Origin: an uncultured Caulobacter sp.
Lineage (GTDB): Bacteria; Pseudomonadota; Alphaproteobacteria; Caulobacterales; Caulobacteraceae
Length of the DNA: 64,000 nucleotides
Reading direction: 5' to 3'
Assembly (NCBI RefSeq): GCF_937900395.1
Contig: NZ_CALCDX010000152.1
Coordinates: 1 to 64,000, forward strand
Both the position numbers and the translations under genes were made by a program. This document shows positions 32,772 to 40,935 of the stretch, in pieces. The notes beneath the pieces were generated by a model. It saw only the letters and a list, made by a program, of their open reading frames with translations, was not told the origin of the DNA and did not search any database. The stretch's first letter is position 1, and every line of letters begins with the position of its first letter.

Positions 32772-35546
32772 CTATTTGACCGGCTTGCCGTCGGCGTCGA
32801 TGAAGCGCAGATCAAGACCCAGAGCCTTCAGCTTGGGCTCGATCACCGCGCGGTCGCCGACCACGACCCAGATCAGTTCGTCCGGCTTGATCACCTTCTT
32901 GGCGGCCGCCGTCGCGCTGTCCAGCGTGACCGCCCGCACGTCGCCGGGATAGGCGTCGAAGTAGCCGTCCGGCAGGTTGTAGTTGACCAGCTCGGCGATC
33001 GATCCGCTGACGCCCGCGCCGGTTTCCCAGTTGCCCGGCAGCGACAAGGTCAGGCTGTTCTGGGCCTTGGCCAGTTCGGCGGCCGTGATCGGCTTGTCGC
33101 CGATGATCCCCATCAGCTCCTTGCGGGCCTCCACGAAAGACTCGGCGGTCTTGTCGGTCTGCACCGGGGCATAGGCCTGGAACAGGCGCGCGCCGCGCGC
33201 GGGCCGGACGAAGCTGGTGGCTCCATACGACCAGTGCTTATCCTCGCGCAGGTTCATGTTCAGGCGCGAGACGAAGTCGCCGCCGAACAGGGTGTTCATG
33301 ACGTCGATCGCCGCCTCATCCGTCGGATCTCGCGACGGGATCACGTCGCCGACCATCAGCATCGACTGCTGAGCGCCGGGCTTGTCGATCAGATAGACCG
33401 CCCCCTTGCTGGGAGACGCCGTCACGGAAGGCTTGGTCTTGGCCGGCGCGCCGGTCCAACCGCCCAGCTGGGCCTCCAGCTTGGGCATGATCTGATCCAG
33501 CGTGGTGTCGCCGACGATGATCAGAGTGGCGTCCTTGGGCTTCAGCCAGGCCTTCTGGTAGGCGACGAGGTCCTCGCGGGTGATCGCGCCGACGCTGGCC
33601 TCGGTGGCGAGGACGCCGTACGGACTGTCGGGGCCGTACGCCAGGACCGGCAGGATGCGCGAAGCCATGGCGTTCGGGCTCTGCTTGGCCTGCTGGATGC
33701 TGGCGATCGACAGACGCTTGCGGCGCGCCAGGTCCTCGGGCGTGTAGGCCGGATTGCCGAGGATATCCGCGTAGAGCGCCAGGGCCGGATCCAGGGTCGC
33801 CGTCAGCGTGTTCATGGTCACGGCCGAGTAATCCAGGCCGTTGCGGGTCGAAACCGAAACGCCCAGCTGGGCCAGTTCGCGGCTGAGAGTCAGGTTGTCG
33901 CGCTTGGTGGTGCCCTCGGTCAGCATGCCGACCGCGAGGCTCGAGACGCCGGCCTTGCCCGCGGCTTCGGCCGCCTGCCCCGCGTCGAACTGCAAGCTGA
34001 ACTGGACCTGCGGCGTGTCATGGCGCTCGGCCAGCACGACCTTCAGACCGTTGGACAGCACGCCCCGATGCAGCTTCACGAAGGCTGGCGCCTTCAGAGC
34101 GCCGACCTCCGGCATCGCCTTGCGATCGGCGCCGACGGCGGCGGTCTTGTAGGCCGGGAACGGCGTGACCGTCAGGGTGAAGTCGCCATCGGTCAGCCAC
34201 TTGCGCCCCGCCCCGACCAGATCGGCGGGCTTGGCGTCGCGTATGCGCTGCAGCTTTTGCTTATAGGCGGCCGCGTCGCCCAGGAAGACCTGGTTCTGGG
34301 CCAGGATGTCGGACTTGCCGCCGAAGCCGCCGATGCGTTCGGCGCCCCGTACGAAATTGGCGAGATTGTTGGTGCGGACCTTGGCCACTTCCTCCGGCGT
34401 CGGCCCATCGCGGAGCAGGCGTTGGAATTCCTCGTCGAACGCCTTCTCGACCGCCGCCGGATCGCCGCCCGGCTTGACCGTCAGCGTGACCATGAACTGC
34501 CCGCCGATCTCGCTGTCGTCGACGCTGGCGCCGACCGCGGTCGCGCTCTGGTCGGTGAACACCAAGCGCTTGTAGAGGCGCGAGGTCTTGTCCGAGACCA
34601 GCACGTCGCTCAGCAGGGTCAGATAGTCCGCCTCGGCGGTCCCGAAGCCCGGGACATTCCAGACCTTGTAGATCCGCGCCTGCGGTACGCGGTCCTGCAT
34701 CTCGGCGCGCTGCGAGCCGGTCCGCTTGGCGACCCAGGCCTTCTGGCGCACGACCGGCGGTCCCGACGGAATGTCGCCAAAGTACTTCTCGACCTTGGCC
34801 TTGGCCTCGGCCACGGTGATGTCGCCGGCCAGGACGAGCGTGGCGTTGGCGGGGCCGTAATAGTTCTTGAACCAGGTCTTCACGTCGTCCAGCGACGCGC
34901 CGTCCAGATCGGCCATCGACCCGATGACGCTGTGGCCATACGGATGGTCCTTGGCATAGGTGCTGTCGGTGATGACGTCCCAGACCTGGCCGTAGGGCTG
35001 GTTCTCGCCCTGGCGCTTCTCGTTCTGGACGACGCCGCGCTGCTCATCGAGCTTGGCCTTGTCGATGGCGTTGACCAGCCAGCCCATCCGGTCGCTTTCC
35101 AGCCACAGCACCTGGTCCAGGGCCGAGGTCGGGACGTTCTGGAAATAGTTGGTGCGATCCTGGTTCGTCGTCCCGTTCATGTCGGTGGCGCCCAGCTTTT
35201 CCAGCGCCTTGAACCAATCGTCGTTGAAATGCTCCGAGCCGTTGAACATCAGGTGCTCGAACAGGTGGGCGAAGCCGGTCTTGCCCGCGGGCTCGTTCTT
35301 GGAGCCGACGTGGTACCAGACGTTAACCGCGACGATCGGCGCCTTGTGGTCCTCGTGCACGATCACGGTCAGGCCGTTCGCCAGCTTGAACGTCGTGTGG
35401 GGGATGTCGACGACCGGCAGGTTCACGGCCGATGCGCCGGTGACCTTGGCCGCCTTGGCGGGCGGCGCCTTCGCGGGAGCGGCGGCGAGCGCGGGGGTGG
35501 CGGCGACAAGAACCGCCACGGCGGCGGAAGCGAGCAGCGTCTTCAT
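32772..35546 (-). CDS. M16-family zinc peptidase (exported, pitrilysin type)
   Basis: A 924-residue protein with a signal peptide (MKTLLASAAVAVLVAATPALA) and a Lys/Ala/Pro linker, then two M16 halves. The first half carries the inverted zinc motif H94-LF-E97-H98 and the downstream Glu in DEQRGVVQNEKRQ; the second half lacks HxxEH and is the inactive partner, as usual for fused M16 enzymes. Periplasmic location is inferred. A palindrome (35562-35581) sits just upstream of the start. Confidence 0.95.
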   Translation of the reverse strand: MKTLLASAAVAVLVAATPALAAAPAKAPPAKAAKVTGASAVNLPVVDIPHTTFKLANGLTVIVHEDHKAPIVAVNVWYHVGSKNEPAGKTGFAHLFEHLMFNGSEHFNDDWFKALEKLGATDMNGTTNQDRTNYFQNVPTSALDQVLWLESDRMGWLVNAIDKAKLDEQRGVVQNEKRQGENQPYGQVWDVITDSTYAKDHPYGHSVIGSMADLDGASLDDVKTWFKNYYGPANATLVLAGDITVAEAKAKVEKYFGDIPSGPPVVRQKAWVAKRTGSQRAEMQDRVPQARIYKVWNVPGFGTAEADYLTLLSDVLVSDKTSRLYKRLVFTDQSATAVGASVDDSEIGGQFMVTLTVKPGGDPAAVEKAFDEEFQRLLRDGPTPEEVAKVRTNNLANFVRGAERIGGFGGKSDILAQNQVFLGDAAAYKQKLQRIRDAKPADLVGAGRKWLTDGDFTLTVTPFPAYKTAAVGADRKAMPEVGALKAPAFVKLHRGVLSNGLKVVLAERHDTPQVQFSLQFDAGQAAEAAGKAGVSSLAVGMLTEGTTKRDNLTLSRELAQLGVSVSTRNGLDYSAVTMNTLTATLDPALALYADILGNPAYTPEDLARRKRLSIASIQQAKQSPNAMASRILPVLAYGPDSPYGVLATEASVGAITREDLVAYQKAWLKPKDATLIIVGDTTLDQIMPKLEAQLGGWTGAPAKTKPSVTASPSKGAVYLIDKPGAQQSMLMVGDVIPSRDPTDEAAIDVMNTLFGGDFVSRLNMNLREDKHWSYGATSFVRPARGARLFQAYAPVQTDKTAESFVEARKELMGIIGDKPITAAELAKAQNSLTLSLPGNWETGAGVSGSIAELVNYNLPDGYFDAYPGDVRAVTLDSATAAAKKVIKPDELIWVVVGDRAVIEPKLKALGLDLRFIDADGKPVK

Positions 35547-35561
35547 GGGCTTTCCAGGCTA

Positions 35562-35581
35562 GCGTCACCATACGGTGACGC
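35562..35581. promoter_or_regulatory. Perfect palindrome upstream of the M16 peptidase gene
   Basis: GCGTCACC-ATAC-GGTGACGC is a perfect 8-bp inverted repeat 16-35 bases before the ATG. It would lie near the transcription start or in the 5' leader, so it may be an operator or a leader hairpin. Confidence 0.5.
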
Positions 35582-35658
35582 CGAGCACCCTAGGTTGCGC
35601 GCTCGATTCCTGACAAGAGCAGGTTTATCGCTTCCGTGGCGAAACAGCTCACGCCTGG

Positions 35659-35691
35659 AAAAACGCGCGATCGAGCGTCGCCCGATCGCGC
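35659..35691 (-). terminator. Rho-independent terminator after dksA
   Basis: On the minus strand GCGCGATCG / CGATCGCGC forms a perfect 9-bp stem with a 9-base loop, followed after one base by TTTTT. It lies 15 bases past the dksA stop. Confidence 0.85.
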
Positions 35692-35706
35692 ATCCGATGA
35701 TCCGGC

Positions 35707-36135
35707 TTAGTCGTCGCGGTGGACGCGTTCGCGGCGTTCGTGACGCTCCTGGGCTTCCACGCTCATGGTCGCCGTCGGACGGGCTTCCAGGCGAGCGAGG
35801 CCGATCGGCTCGCCCGTCTCCTCGCAGTAGCCGTAGGAGCCATCCTCGACTCGGCGCAGGGCCTGGTCGATTTTGGAGATCAGCTTTCGTTGGCGGTCGC
35901 GGGTGCGGAGCTCAAGGGCTCGGTCAGTTTCCGAGGACGCACGATCGGCGAGATCGGCGTGGTTCTCGGTTTCTTTCTGGAGGTGGGTCACCGTCTCGCG
36001 AGATTCGCGGAGGATCTCTTCCTTCCAGGCCAGCAACTTGTTCTTGAAGTACTCAAGCTGCCGGTCGTTCATAAAAGGCTCGTCCTCGGAAGGACGATAA
36101 TCGGATTTCTCGACTAGAACAGTGGCCGTCTGCAT
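35707..36135 (-). CDS. dksA: DksA-type RNA polymerase-binding factor, single-Cys form
   Basis: A 142-residue DksA homologue, which binds the polymerase secondary channel and works with ppGpp. The coiled-coil tip has D61-LA-D64 (matching the E. coli D71/D74 pair) and the body reads ELRTRDRQRKLISKID. The zinc finger has only C104 (YGYCEETGEPIGLARLEARPTA); the other three Cys are replaced, so zinc is probably not bound. ATG 36135 is chosen (MQTATVLVEK); TTG 36153 is also in frame. A hairpin lies in the leader and a strong terminator follows. Confidence 0.93.
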   Translation of the reverse strand: MQTATVLVEKSDYRPSEDEPFMNDRQLEYFKNKLLAWKEEILRESRETVTHLQKETENHADLADRASSETDRALELRTRDRQRKLISKIDQALRRVEDGSYGYCEETGEPIGLARLEARPTATMSVEAQERHERRERVHRDD

Positions 36136-36219
36136 CAACGCCTCACGCCCCAATGAACTCAGCCCTCAAGGGCCGAGCGCTTATACCAAAAGGTGAGCCG
36201 CGTTCAATGAACCTCGCAT

Positions 36220-36238
36220 GAAGAGCGAAAAGCTCTTC
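36220..36238. promoter_or_regulatory. Hairpin upstream of dksA
   Basis: GAAGAGC-GAAAA-GCTCTTC is a perfect 7-bp stem with a 5-base loop, 85-103 bases before the dksA start and about 100 bases after the fliX stop. There is no T run, so it is more likely a leader structure than a terminator. Confidence 0.35.
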
Positions 36239-36338
36239 GCGCGAGCCCGTCGAACGACGGCATGGACAGATGTAAAACGCGCGGGAGCGCCAAGCGCTGC
36301 GGGACCGGCGATCATTTGCGCGTCCGGCCCACCCCATG

Positions 36339-36773
36339 TCAGCCGCCCCGAGCCTGAAGCTTGGCCAACTCGACGGCCGCTCGAGTCTCGATCTCATTGA
36401 GCACGCCCTCCAGACGCGGATCGTCGGTCTGGTCGCGCTGCTCGCGAATGGCGCGCTGCAGGTTGGCCAGCGTCGAAGGGGCGATGTCGCCGTCGATCAG
36501 GGCGATGCGGACCTCGCCCAGGATGTCGAGGATATGGTCGGCGCGGCGCACCGCGCGCTTCTTGCGTTCCAGGGGATCGCCGACCGCGCCGGCCGCCTGC
36601 AGGGCCAGAAGCGCATCGACCGAGCCGACGCCCGACAGGCCGCCGACCGAAGCCGTGCTGGCCGCGCCGCTGGCGGCGTTCACCGATGGCAGGGAGAAGC
36701 CCGAAGCCCCGCCAGAGGACTTGGCCCGAGACGGTCCCGCCGCCCCCACGCCCCCCGTGCTGGAAACCTTCAT
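36339..36773 (-). CDS. fliX: Flagellar assembly regulator FliX
   Basis: A 144-residue protein starting MKVSSTGGVGAAGPSR, with a Gly/Ser/Ala-rich N-terminal third and a conserved helical C-terminal half (RADHILDILGEVRIALIDGDI ... DPRLEGVLNEIETRAAVELAKL). In Caulobacter, FliX links early basal-body assembly to the sigma54 activator FlbD. The divergent position to flgI supports the call. A CtrA-like box lies 71-85 bases upstream. Confidence 0.93.
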   Translation of the reverse strand: MKVSSTGGVGAAGPSRAKSSGGASGFSLPSVNAASGAASTASVGGLSGVGSVDALLALQAAGAVGDPLERKKRAVRRADHILDILGEVRIALIDGDIAPSTLANLQRAIREQRDQTDDPRLEGVLNEIETRAAVELAKLQARGG

Positions 36774-36843
36774 CCGACAAGCTCCAAAAGCTCAGACACG
36801 CGAGTCACTTGTCTCGTCGCACAATCATAGTCGGTTTGCGCGC

Positions 36844-36858
36844 TTGAAGTATGGTTAA
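36844..36858 (-). promoter_or_regulatory. CtrA-like box of fliX
   Basis: On the minus strand TTAA-CCATACT-TCAA matches the CtrA site TTAA-N7-TTAA at 7 of 8 fixed bases, in the direction of fliX. Class II flagellar genes of Caulobacter are CtrA-dependent, which fits fliX. Confidence 0.6.
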
Positions 36859-36863
36859 TGCCG

Positions 36864-36876
36864 GGCAGAATCTGCC
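36864..36876. promoter_or_regulatory. Candidate FlbD (ftr-like) site
   Basis: GGCAG-AAT-CTGCC is a perfect inverted repeat, preceded by CCG, about 62 bases upstream of the sigma54-like promoter of flgI and next to the CtrA-like box of fliX. FlbD enhancer sites lie at such distances from Caulobacter sigma54 promoters; the match to the ftr consensus is from memory. Confidence 0.35.
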
Positions 36877-36937
36877 TGGAGGCGCCGCCGGAACCCCAGG
36901 CGCGCCAAGAATCCCTTGATTCACAACACCTTGAAAC

Positions 36938-36952
36938 TGGCCCGTTTTTGGC
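36938..36952 (+). promoter_or_regulatory. Sigma54-type promoter of flgI
   Basis: TGGCCC-GTTTT-TGGC matches the -24/-12 consensus TGGCAC-N5-TTGC at 8 of 10 positions with exact GG-GC spacing, 40 bases before the flgI ATG. Caulobacter class III basal-body genes use sigma54. Confidence 0.65.
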
Positions 36953-36992
36953 ATGACGGGACACGGGGACGTCTCCCCGCCACGGGACTGCC

Positions 36993-38117
36993 ATGCCGCG
37001 TTCATTCTTTCGCACCGTTCTTCGCCCGGTTCTGACCGCCCTGGTCGCCGCTTCCGCCCTGATGGCGGCGCCGGCGTTCGCCAAGTCGCGCATCAAGGAC
37101 ATCGTCGCCTTCGAAGGCGTCCGCGAGAACCAGCTGGTCGGCTACGGCGTCGTCGTCGGCCTGAACGGCACCGGCGACTCCCTGCGCAACGCGCCGATGA
37201 CCAAGCAGAGCCTGGAGGCGATGCTGGAGCGACAGGGCGTCAACGTCCGCGACGCGACCCTGAACACCAAGAACAACGCCACGGTCATGGTGACCGCCAG
37301 CCTGCCGCCCTTCTCGGCCGCCGGTTCGAAGCTGGACGTCAACGTCTCGGCGCTGGGCGACGCCAAGAGCCTGCTGGGCGGGACCCTGCTGGTCACCAGC
37401 CTGCAGGGCGCCGACGGCCAGACCTACGCGGTCGCCCAGGGCACGGTGCAGACCGGTTCGGTCTCCGCCGGCGGCGCCTCGGGCAGCTCTGTCACCAAGG
37501 GCGTGCCGACCGCGGGCCGCATCGCCTCGGGCGGCATCATCGAGCGCGAGACCGGCTTCCAGATGGTGAACATGGACATCCTGCGCATGACCCTGCGCAA
37601 TCCGGACTTCACCACCGCCCGCCGCATCGCCGACGCCGTCAACAAGAAGTTCCCCGGCTGCGCCCAGGCGCAGAACCCGACCATCGTCGCCGTCCGCGCC
37701 CCGCCCGGCATGGACATGATCAGCTTCGTGACCAACATCGAGAACCTGGAGGTCGAGCCCGACTTCCCGGCCAAGGTGGTGATCGACGAGGTGGCTGGCG
37801 TCATCGTCATGGGCGACGACGTCCGCATCAGCCAGGTGGCGATCGCCCAGGGCAACCTGACGATCACGGTGCAGGAGACCCCGGCCGTCAGCCAGCCGGC
37901 GCCGTTCAGCCAGGGCCGCACGGCGGTCGTTCCCCAGTCGACCGTCAGCGTCGAGGAGGAAAAGGGCAAGCAGCTGCTCACCCTGGGCGGCGCGCCGTCG
38001 CTGAAGAGCCTGGTCGGCGGCCTGAACGCCTTGGGCGTCACGCCGCGCGACATGATCTCGATCCTGCAGGCCGTTAAGGCCGCCGGCGCCCTGCAAGCCG
38101 ACATCGAGGTGATGTGA
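36993..38117 (+). CDS. flgI: Flagellar P-ring protein FlgI
   Basis: Periplasmic protein that forms the P ring around the flagellar rod in the peptidoglycan layer. The 374-residue protein has a signal peptide (res. 1-30, cut after APAFA), then SRIKDIVAFEGVRENQLVGYG, VGLNGTGDS and NPDFTTARRIADAVN, all FlgI signatures. It is followed with 1-base overlap by the rod-binding gene. Confidence 0.97.
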   Translation: MPRSFFRTVLRPVLTALVAASALMAAPAFAKSRIKDIVAFEGVRENQLVGYGVVVGLNGTGDSLRNAPMTKQSLEAMLERQGVNVRDATLNTKNNATVMVTASLPPFSAAGSKLDVNVSALGDAKSLLGGTLLVTSLQGADGQTYAVAQGTVQTGSVSAGGASGSSVTKGVPTAGRIASGGIIERETGFQMVNMDILRMTLRNPDFTTARRIADAVNKKFPGCAQAQNPTIVAVRAPPGMDMISFVTNIENLEVEPDFPAKVVIDEVAGVIVMGDDVRISQVAIAQGNLTITVQETPAVSQPAPFSQGRTAVVPQSTVSVEEEKGKQLLTLGGAPSLKSLVGGLNALGVTPRDMISILQAVKAAGALQADIEVM

Positions 38118-38485
38118 TGAGCGCCTTCTCGACGATCTCGACCTTCGTTCCGCAGTTCGGCGCGACGACCGCCGCCGTGAAGACCGCCGCCCAGGCGGTC
38201 AAGGGCGCGGCCGCCTCCATCGAGGATATGGCCAAGGACACCGCCAAACGCGCCAAGATCAAGGACACGGCCCAGAACTTCGAGGCCTCGTTCCTGTCGG
38301 TGATGATGCAGCAGATGTTCGAGGGCGTGAAAACCTCCGAGCCCTTCGGCGGCGGCCAGGGCGAGGAGATGTTCAAGTCGGTGATGGCCGAAGCCATGGC
38401 CAAGCAGGTCGCCAAGGCCGGCGGCGTCGGCCTGGCCCCGACCGTCGAACGCGAGATGCTGAAGCTTCAAGGTCTGAAGGAGTAA
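38117..38485 (+). CDS. Flagellar rod-binding protein (FlgJ N-terminal type)
   Basis: A 122-residue protein with only the FlgJ rod-binding domain (DTAQNFEASFLSVMMQQMFEG ... GGGQGEEMFKSVMAEAMAKQVAKAGGVG) and no muramidase domain, as is usual in alphaproteobacteria. In Caulobacter the gene at this place has been named cheL. ATG 38117 overlaps the flgI stop by one base (TGATG); GTG 38114 is in frame one codon earlier. Confidence 0.88.
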   Translation: MSAFSTISTFVPQFGATTAAVKTAAQAVKGAAASIEDMAKDTAKRAKIKDTAQNFEASFLSVMMQQMFEGVKTSEPFGGGQGEEMFKSVMAEAMAKQVAKAGGVGLAPTVEREMLKLQGLKE

Positions 38486-38489
38486 CCCC

Positions 38490-38939
38490 ATGGCCATCGC
38501 CGCCGTCGACGCCGACGATCGCGTCAACCAGCTGATCCTGCTGACCGAACGCTTGACCGACCTGATCGCCAAGGAGGCCCAGGCCTTCGAGAACCGCCGC
38601 CCGCACGAGGCGGCGCAATACGTCGAAGAGACCGCCAAGCTGGCCAATGTCTATCGGCACGAATCGATGCGGGTGCGCGCCAATGTCGCCCTGATCGAAA
38701 CGGCGCGTCCGGAACTACGCCAGCGCCTGAAGCGCGCCACCGAGGCCTTCGACGCGGTGCTGGCCCGCCAGGCTCGCGCGGTCGACGCCGCCCGCACGGT
38801 CACCGAGGGTCTGGTCCGCGCCGTGGCCGAAGAGATCGCCAACCAGCGCGCCGCCCCGGCCACCACCTATGGCGCCGGCGGCATGGTCAACGACCGTCCG
38901 TCGATGGGCGCGGCCATCACCTTGAACCGCCGGGCCTAG
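38490..38939 (+). CDS. flbY: Flagellar protein, FlbY/FlgN-like
   Basis: A 149-residue helical protein (RVNQLILLTERLTDLIAKEAQAFENRRPHEAAQYVEE ...) with the length and coiled-coil layout of FlgN-type chaperones. Caulobacter has flbY after flgI and the rod-binding gene, so I use that name from gene order. It starts 4 bases after the preceding stop. Its TAG stop shares the palindrome CTAG with the stop of the convergent methyltransferase gene. Confidence 0.75.
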   Translation: MAIAAVDADDRVNQLILLTERLTDLIAKEAQAFENRRPHEAAQYVEETAKLANVYRHESMRVRANVALIETARPELRQRLKRATEAFDAVLARQARAVDAARTVTEGLVRAVAEEIANQRAAPATTYGAGGMVNDRPSMGAAITLNRRA

Positions 38940-39571
38940 GCCGAGAGCGAGAACACGGCGGCGTTTCGCAAGACGCCGCCCGGATCGCCGAAGTCGGCGA
39001 CCGGATATTCGGCGAGGACGCTCAGCCGCTCGCCCGGCAGATGCGCGCGCCACGGATCGCCGATCAGCACCGCGACGCCCGGCGCCGCGCAGCGCCGCAG
39101 GAACGGCAGGACCGCGCTGGCCAGATCGGCGTCATAAAAGAGATCGCCGACCAGCATCAGATCGATGTCCGAAGGCGGCGCGCCGTTGGTGAGGTCCGCC
39201 AGCCGAGTTTCCAAGGCCACCGCATTGGCCTCGGCGTTGAGGCGCGTGGCGGCGACCGCGTAGGGATCGACATCGACCGCCAGGGCGCTCGCCGCCCCGG
39301 CCTTCATCGCCGCGATCGCGACCAGCCCCGAACCCGCGCCGAGATCGAGCACGCGCCGGCCGGCGACCGTCTCCGGATGGTCCAGCACATGCCGCGCCAG
39401 AGCCAGCCCGCCGCCCCAGCACCGCGCCCAGTACGGCGAGCCGAAATCGGGATCGGCCTCGGCCAGGCGCATCAGTCCGCTGCGCGGACCGGCCCGATGC
39501 AAGCGGACCTCCGGAACGCCAGGGACAGGCTCAACGGGGAGGTTCGCCTGGATGAAGGCCTCGAGGTCCAT
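38936..39571 (-). CDS. Class I SAM-dependent methyltransferase (ETFB-lysine type)
   Basis: A 211-residue methyltransferase: PYWARCWGGGLALARHVLDHP, SAM motif I VLDLGAGSGLVAIAA, acidic loop VDVDPYAV and LMLVGDLFYD. The PYWARCW and LDLGAGSGLVAIAAMKAGA strings are typical of the ETFB-lysine methyltransferase group, which methylates the electron-transfer flavoprotein beta subunit. Substrate here is inferred. It overlaps flbY tail to tail by 4 bases. Confidence 0.88.
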   Translation of the reverse strand: MDLEAFIQANLPVEPVPGVPEVRLHRAGPRSGLMRLAEADPDFGSPYWARCWGGGLALARHVLDHPETVAGRRVLDLGAGSGLVAIAAMKAGAASALAVDVDPYAVAATRLNAEANAVALETRLADLTNGAPPSDIDLMLVGDLFYDADLASAVLPFLRRCAAPGVAVLIGDPWRAHLPGERLSVLAEYPVADFGDPGGVLRNAAVFSLSA

Positions 39572-39589
39572 GCCGTCCCTATAGGGCGC

Positions 39590-40852
39590 TCAGGACCGCT
39601 CGTCGCCGATCAAGCGCTTCTTGCGTCGTTGCAGACTGGCGGCCACGGCGATCAACACGAGCGGGACCAGGGCCGACAGCACCCGCTCTCCCCCACCCGG
39701 CCAGCCGTGCAGCCAGGGCTTCAGCAGATAGCCCAGCAGGCCCAGCACGTAGTAGCCGACGGCGAAGATCGACAGCCCCTCGACCAGGCCCTGCAGCTTG
39801 GTCTGCAGTTGCAAGCTGGCGTCCATGCCGCGCAAGGTCTCCTGGTTCTGGCGATCCTGAGCCAGGCCCAGCTTGGCGCGCAGCAAATCACCGCAACGCG
39901 CCACCCGCTGGGACAAATCGTCCAACCGCCGATCCGCCGCCTCGCGCGTGCGCATGGCCGGCAGCAGGCGGCGGGCGATGAACTCGCTCATGGTCGAGTG
40001 GCCCGGCAGCCGCCGCTCGCGCAGGGCTTCAAGCCGGTCCAGCGTCAGCTGGTGATAGGATTCCGTCGCGCCCCGCCGGAAGCGGCTGGTGGCCGCCCGC
40101 GCCTCCACCTCGGCCGAGAGTCTCAGCAGATCGTCCAGCACGCCCTGGCTGTCCTCGCCCGCCGCCAGGTCGCCGGTGATGGCGGCCAGTCGCGCCTCGG
40201 CGCCGTCCAGCCAGGCCAGGGTCTCGCGGGCCGGCGCGAAACCCAGCAGGGCGAGCTTCCGGTAGTTGCCGATCTCCAGCAGCGTCTGGACCAGCCGCGA
40301 GACCTCGTCATTGGCCAGGCCCTGGTTATGGACGTGGATGCGCCCCGCCCCGCCCTCGCGCAGGCGAAAGTCGGTCCAGATCCGCGCCGCGCCATCGAAC
40401 ACCTCGCACGAGACGCAGCGGCGAAGGTCGATGTGGCGACTGAGCGCGGCTTCCCCGGGCGGCGGATCGCCGGCGGCCCCGACCGAGATCTCGACGCCGC
40501 GGAACACCTGGCCCGGCGCGCCATGCAGCCAAAAGAAGCGTTCGTCCGCCTCGGCCTGGAAGCCAAGCTCGTCACCCAGCGGGCCATAGGCGAACCAGGT
40601 CCAGGTCGAGAACTCCTGATGCCGCTCCCACAGCCAGCCGCCGGTCTCGCTCACGCTGACCGCGCGTCCCAGGGCCGGGTCCTGGCCCGGCGCGAATAAC
40701 CCGACGAAGGCCGCCTCGGCCTCCCGCTCGGAAGGCTCGACCAGGAACACCCACTGGCGCAACCGGACTGGCGCGCCGTCTAGAGGCAGAGCCCGCAGGT
40801 GCATCAGCTCGCTCAATGTCACCCTGAGGGGGTGGTCCCGATGCTCGTCCAT
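39590..40852 (-). CDS. DUF3422 family membrane protein
   Basis: A 420-residue protein starting MDEHRDHPLRVTLSELMHLR (ATG 40852; an ATG 9 codons earlier is in frame). It has the DUF3422 N-terminal HPLR motif, RHQEFSTWTWFAYG, a long helical central part and two C-terminal membrane helices (FAVGYYVLGLLGYLLKP and VLSALVPLVLIAVAASL) followed by a basic tail RRKKRLIG. Function unknown. It lies 18 bases upstream of the methyltransferase start on the same strand. Confidence 0.88.
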   Translation of the reverse strand: MDEHRDHPLRVTLSELMHLRALPLDGAPVRLRQWVFLVEPSEREAEAAFVGLFAPGQDPALGRAVSVSETGGWLWERHQEFSTWTWFAYGPLGDELGFQAEADERFFWLHGAPGQVFRGVEISVGAAGDPPPGEAALSRHIDLRRCVSCEVFDGAARIWTDFRLREGGAGRIHVHNQGLANDEVSRLVQTLLEIGNYRKLALLGFAPARETLAWLDGAEARLAAITGDLAAGEDSQGVLDDLLRLSAEVEARAATSRFRRGATESYHQLTLDRLEALRERRLPGHSTMSEFIARRLLPAMRTREAADRRLDDLSQRVARCGDLLRAKLGLAQDRQNQETLRGMDASLQLQTKLQGLVEGLSIFAVGYYVLGLLGYLLKPWLHGWPGGGERVLSALVPLVLIAVAASLQRRKKRLIGDERS

Positions 40853-40935
40853 CTCGTCCTCGCCCTGCGCGCGGGTCATCGGATCGATGTCCGATGTTAC
40901 CGGTCACATAGTGATAACGCCCGCTCGGCGGCGCG

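Noticed and set aside
32736..36047. A plus-strand open frame of 1103 codons
   Set aside because: It lies antisense to the M16 peptidase and dksA genes, and its product is a low-complexity Arg/Gly/Ala/Asp mix typical of an antisense frame in GC-rich DNA.
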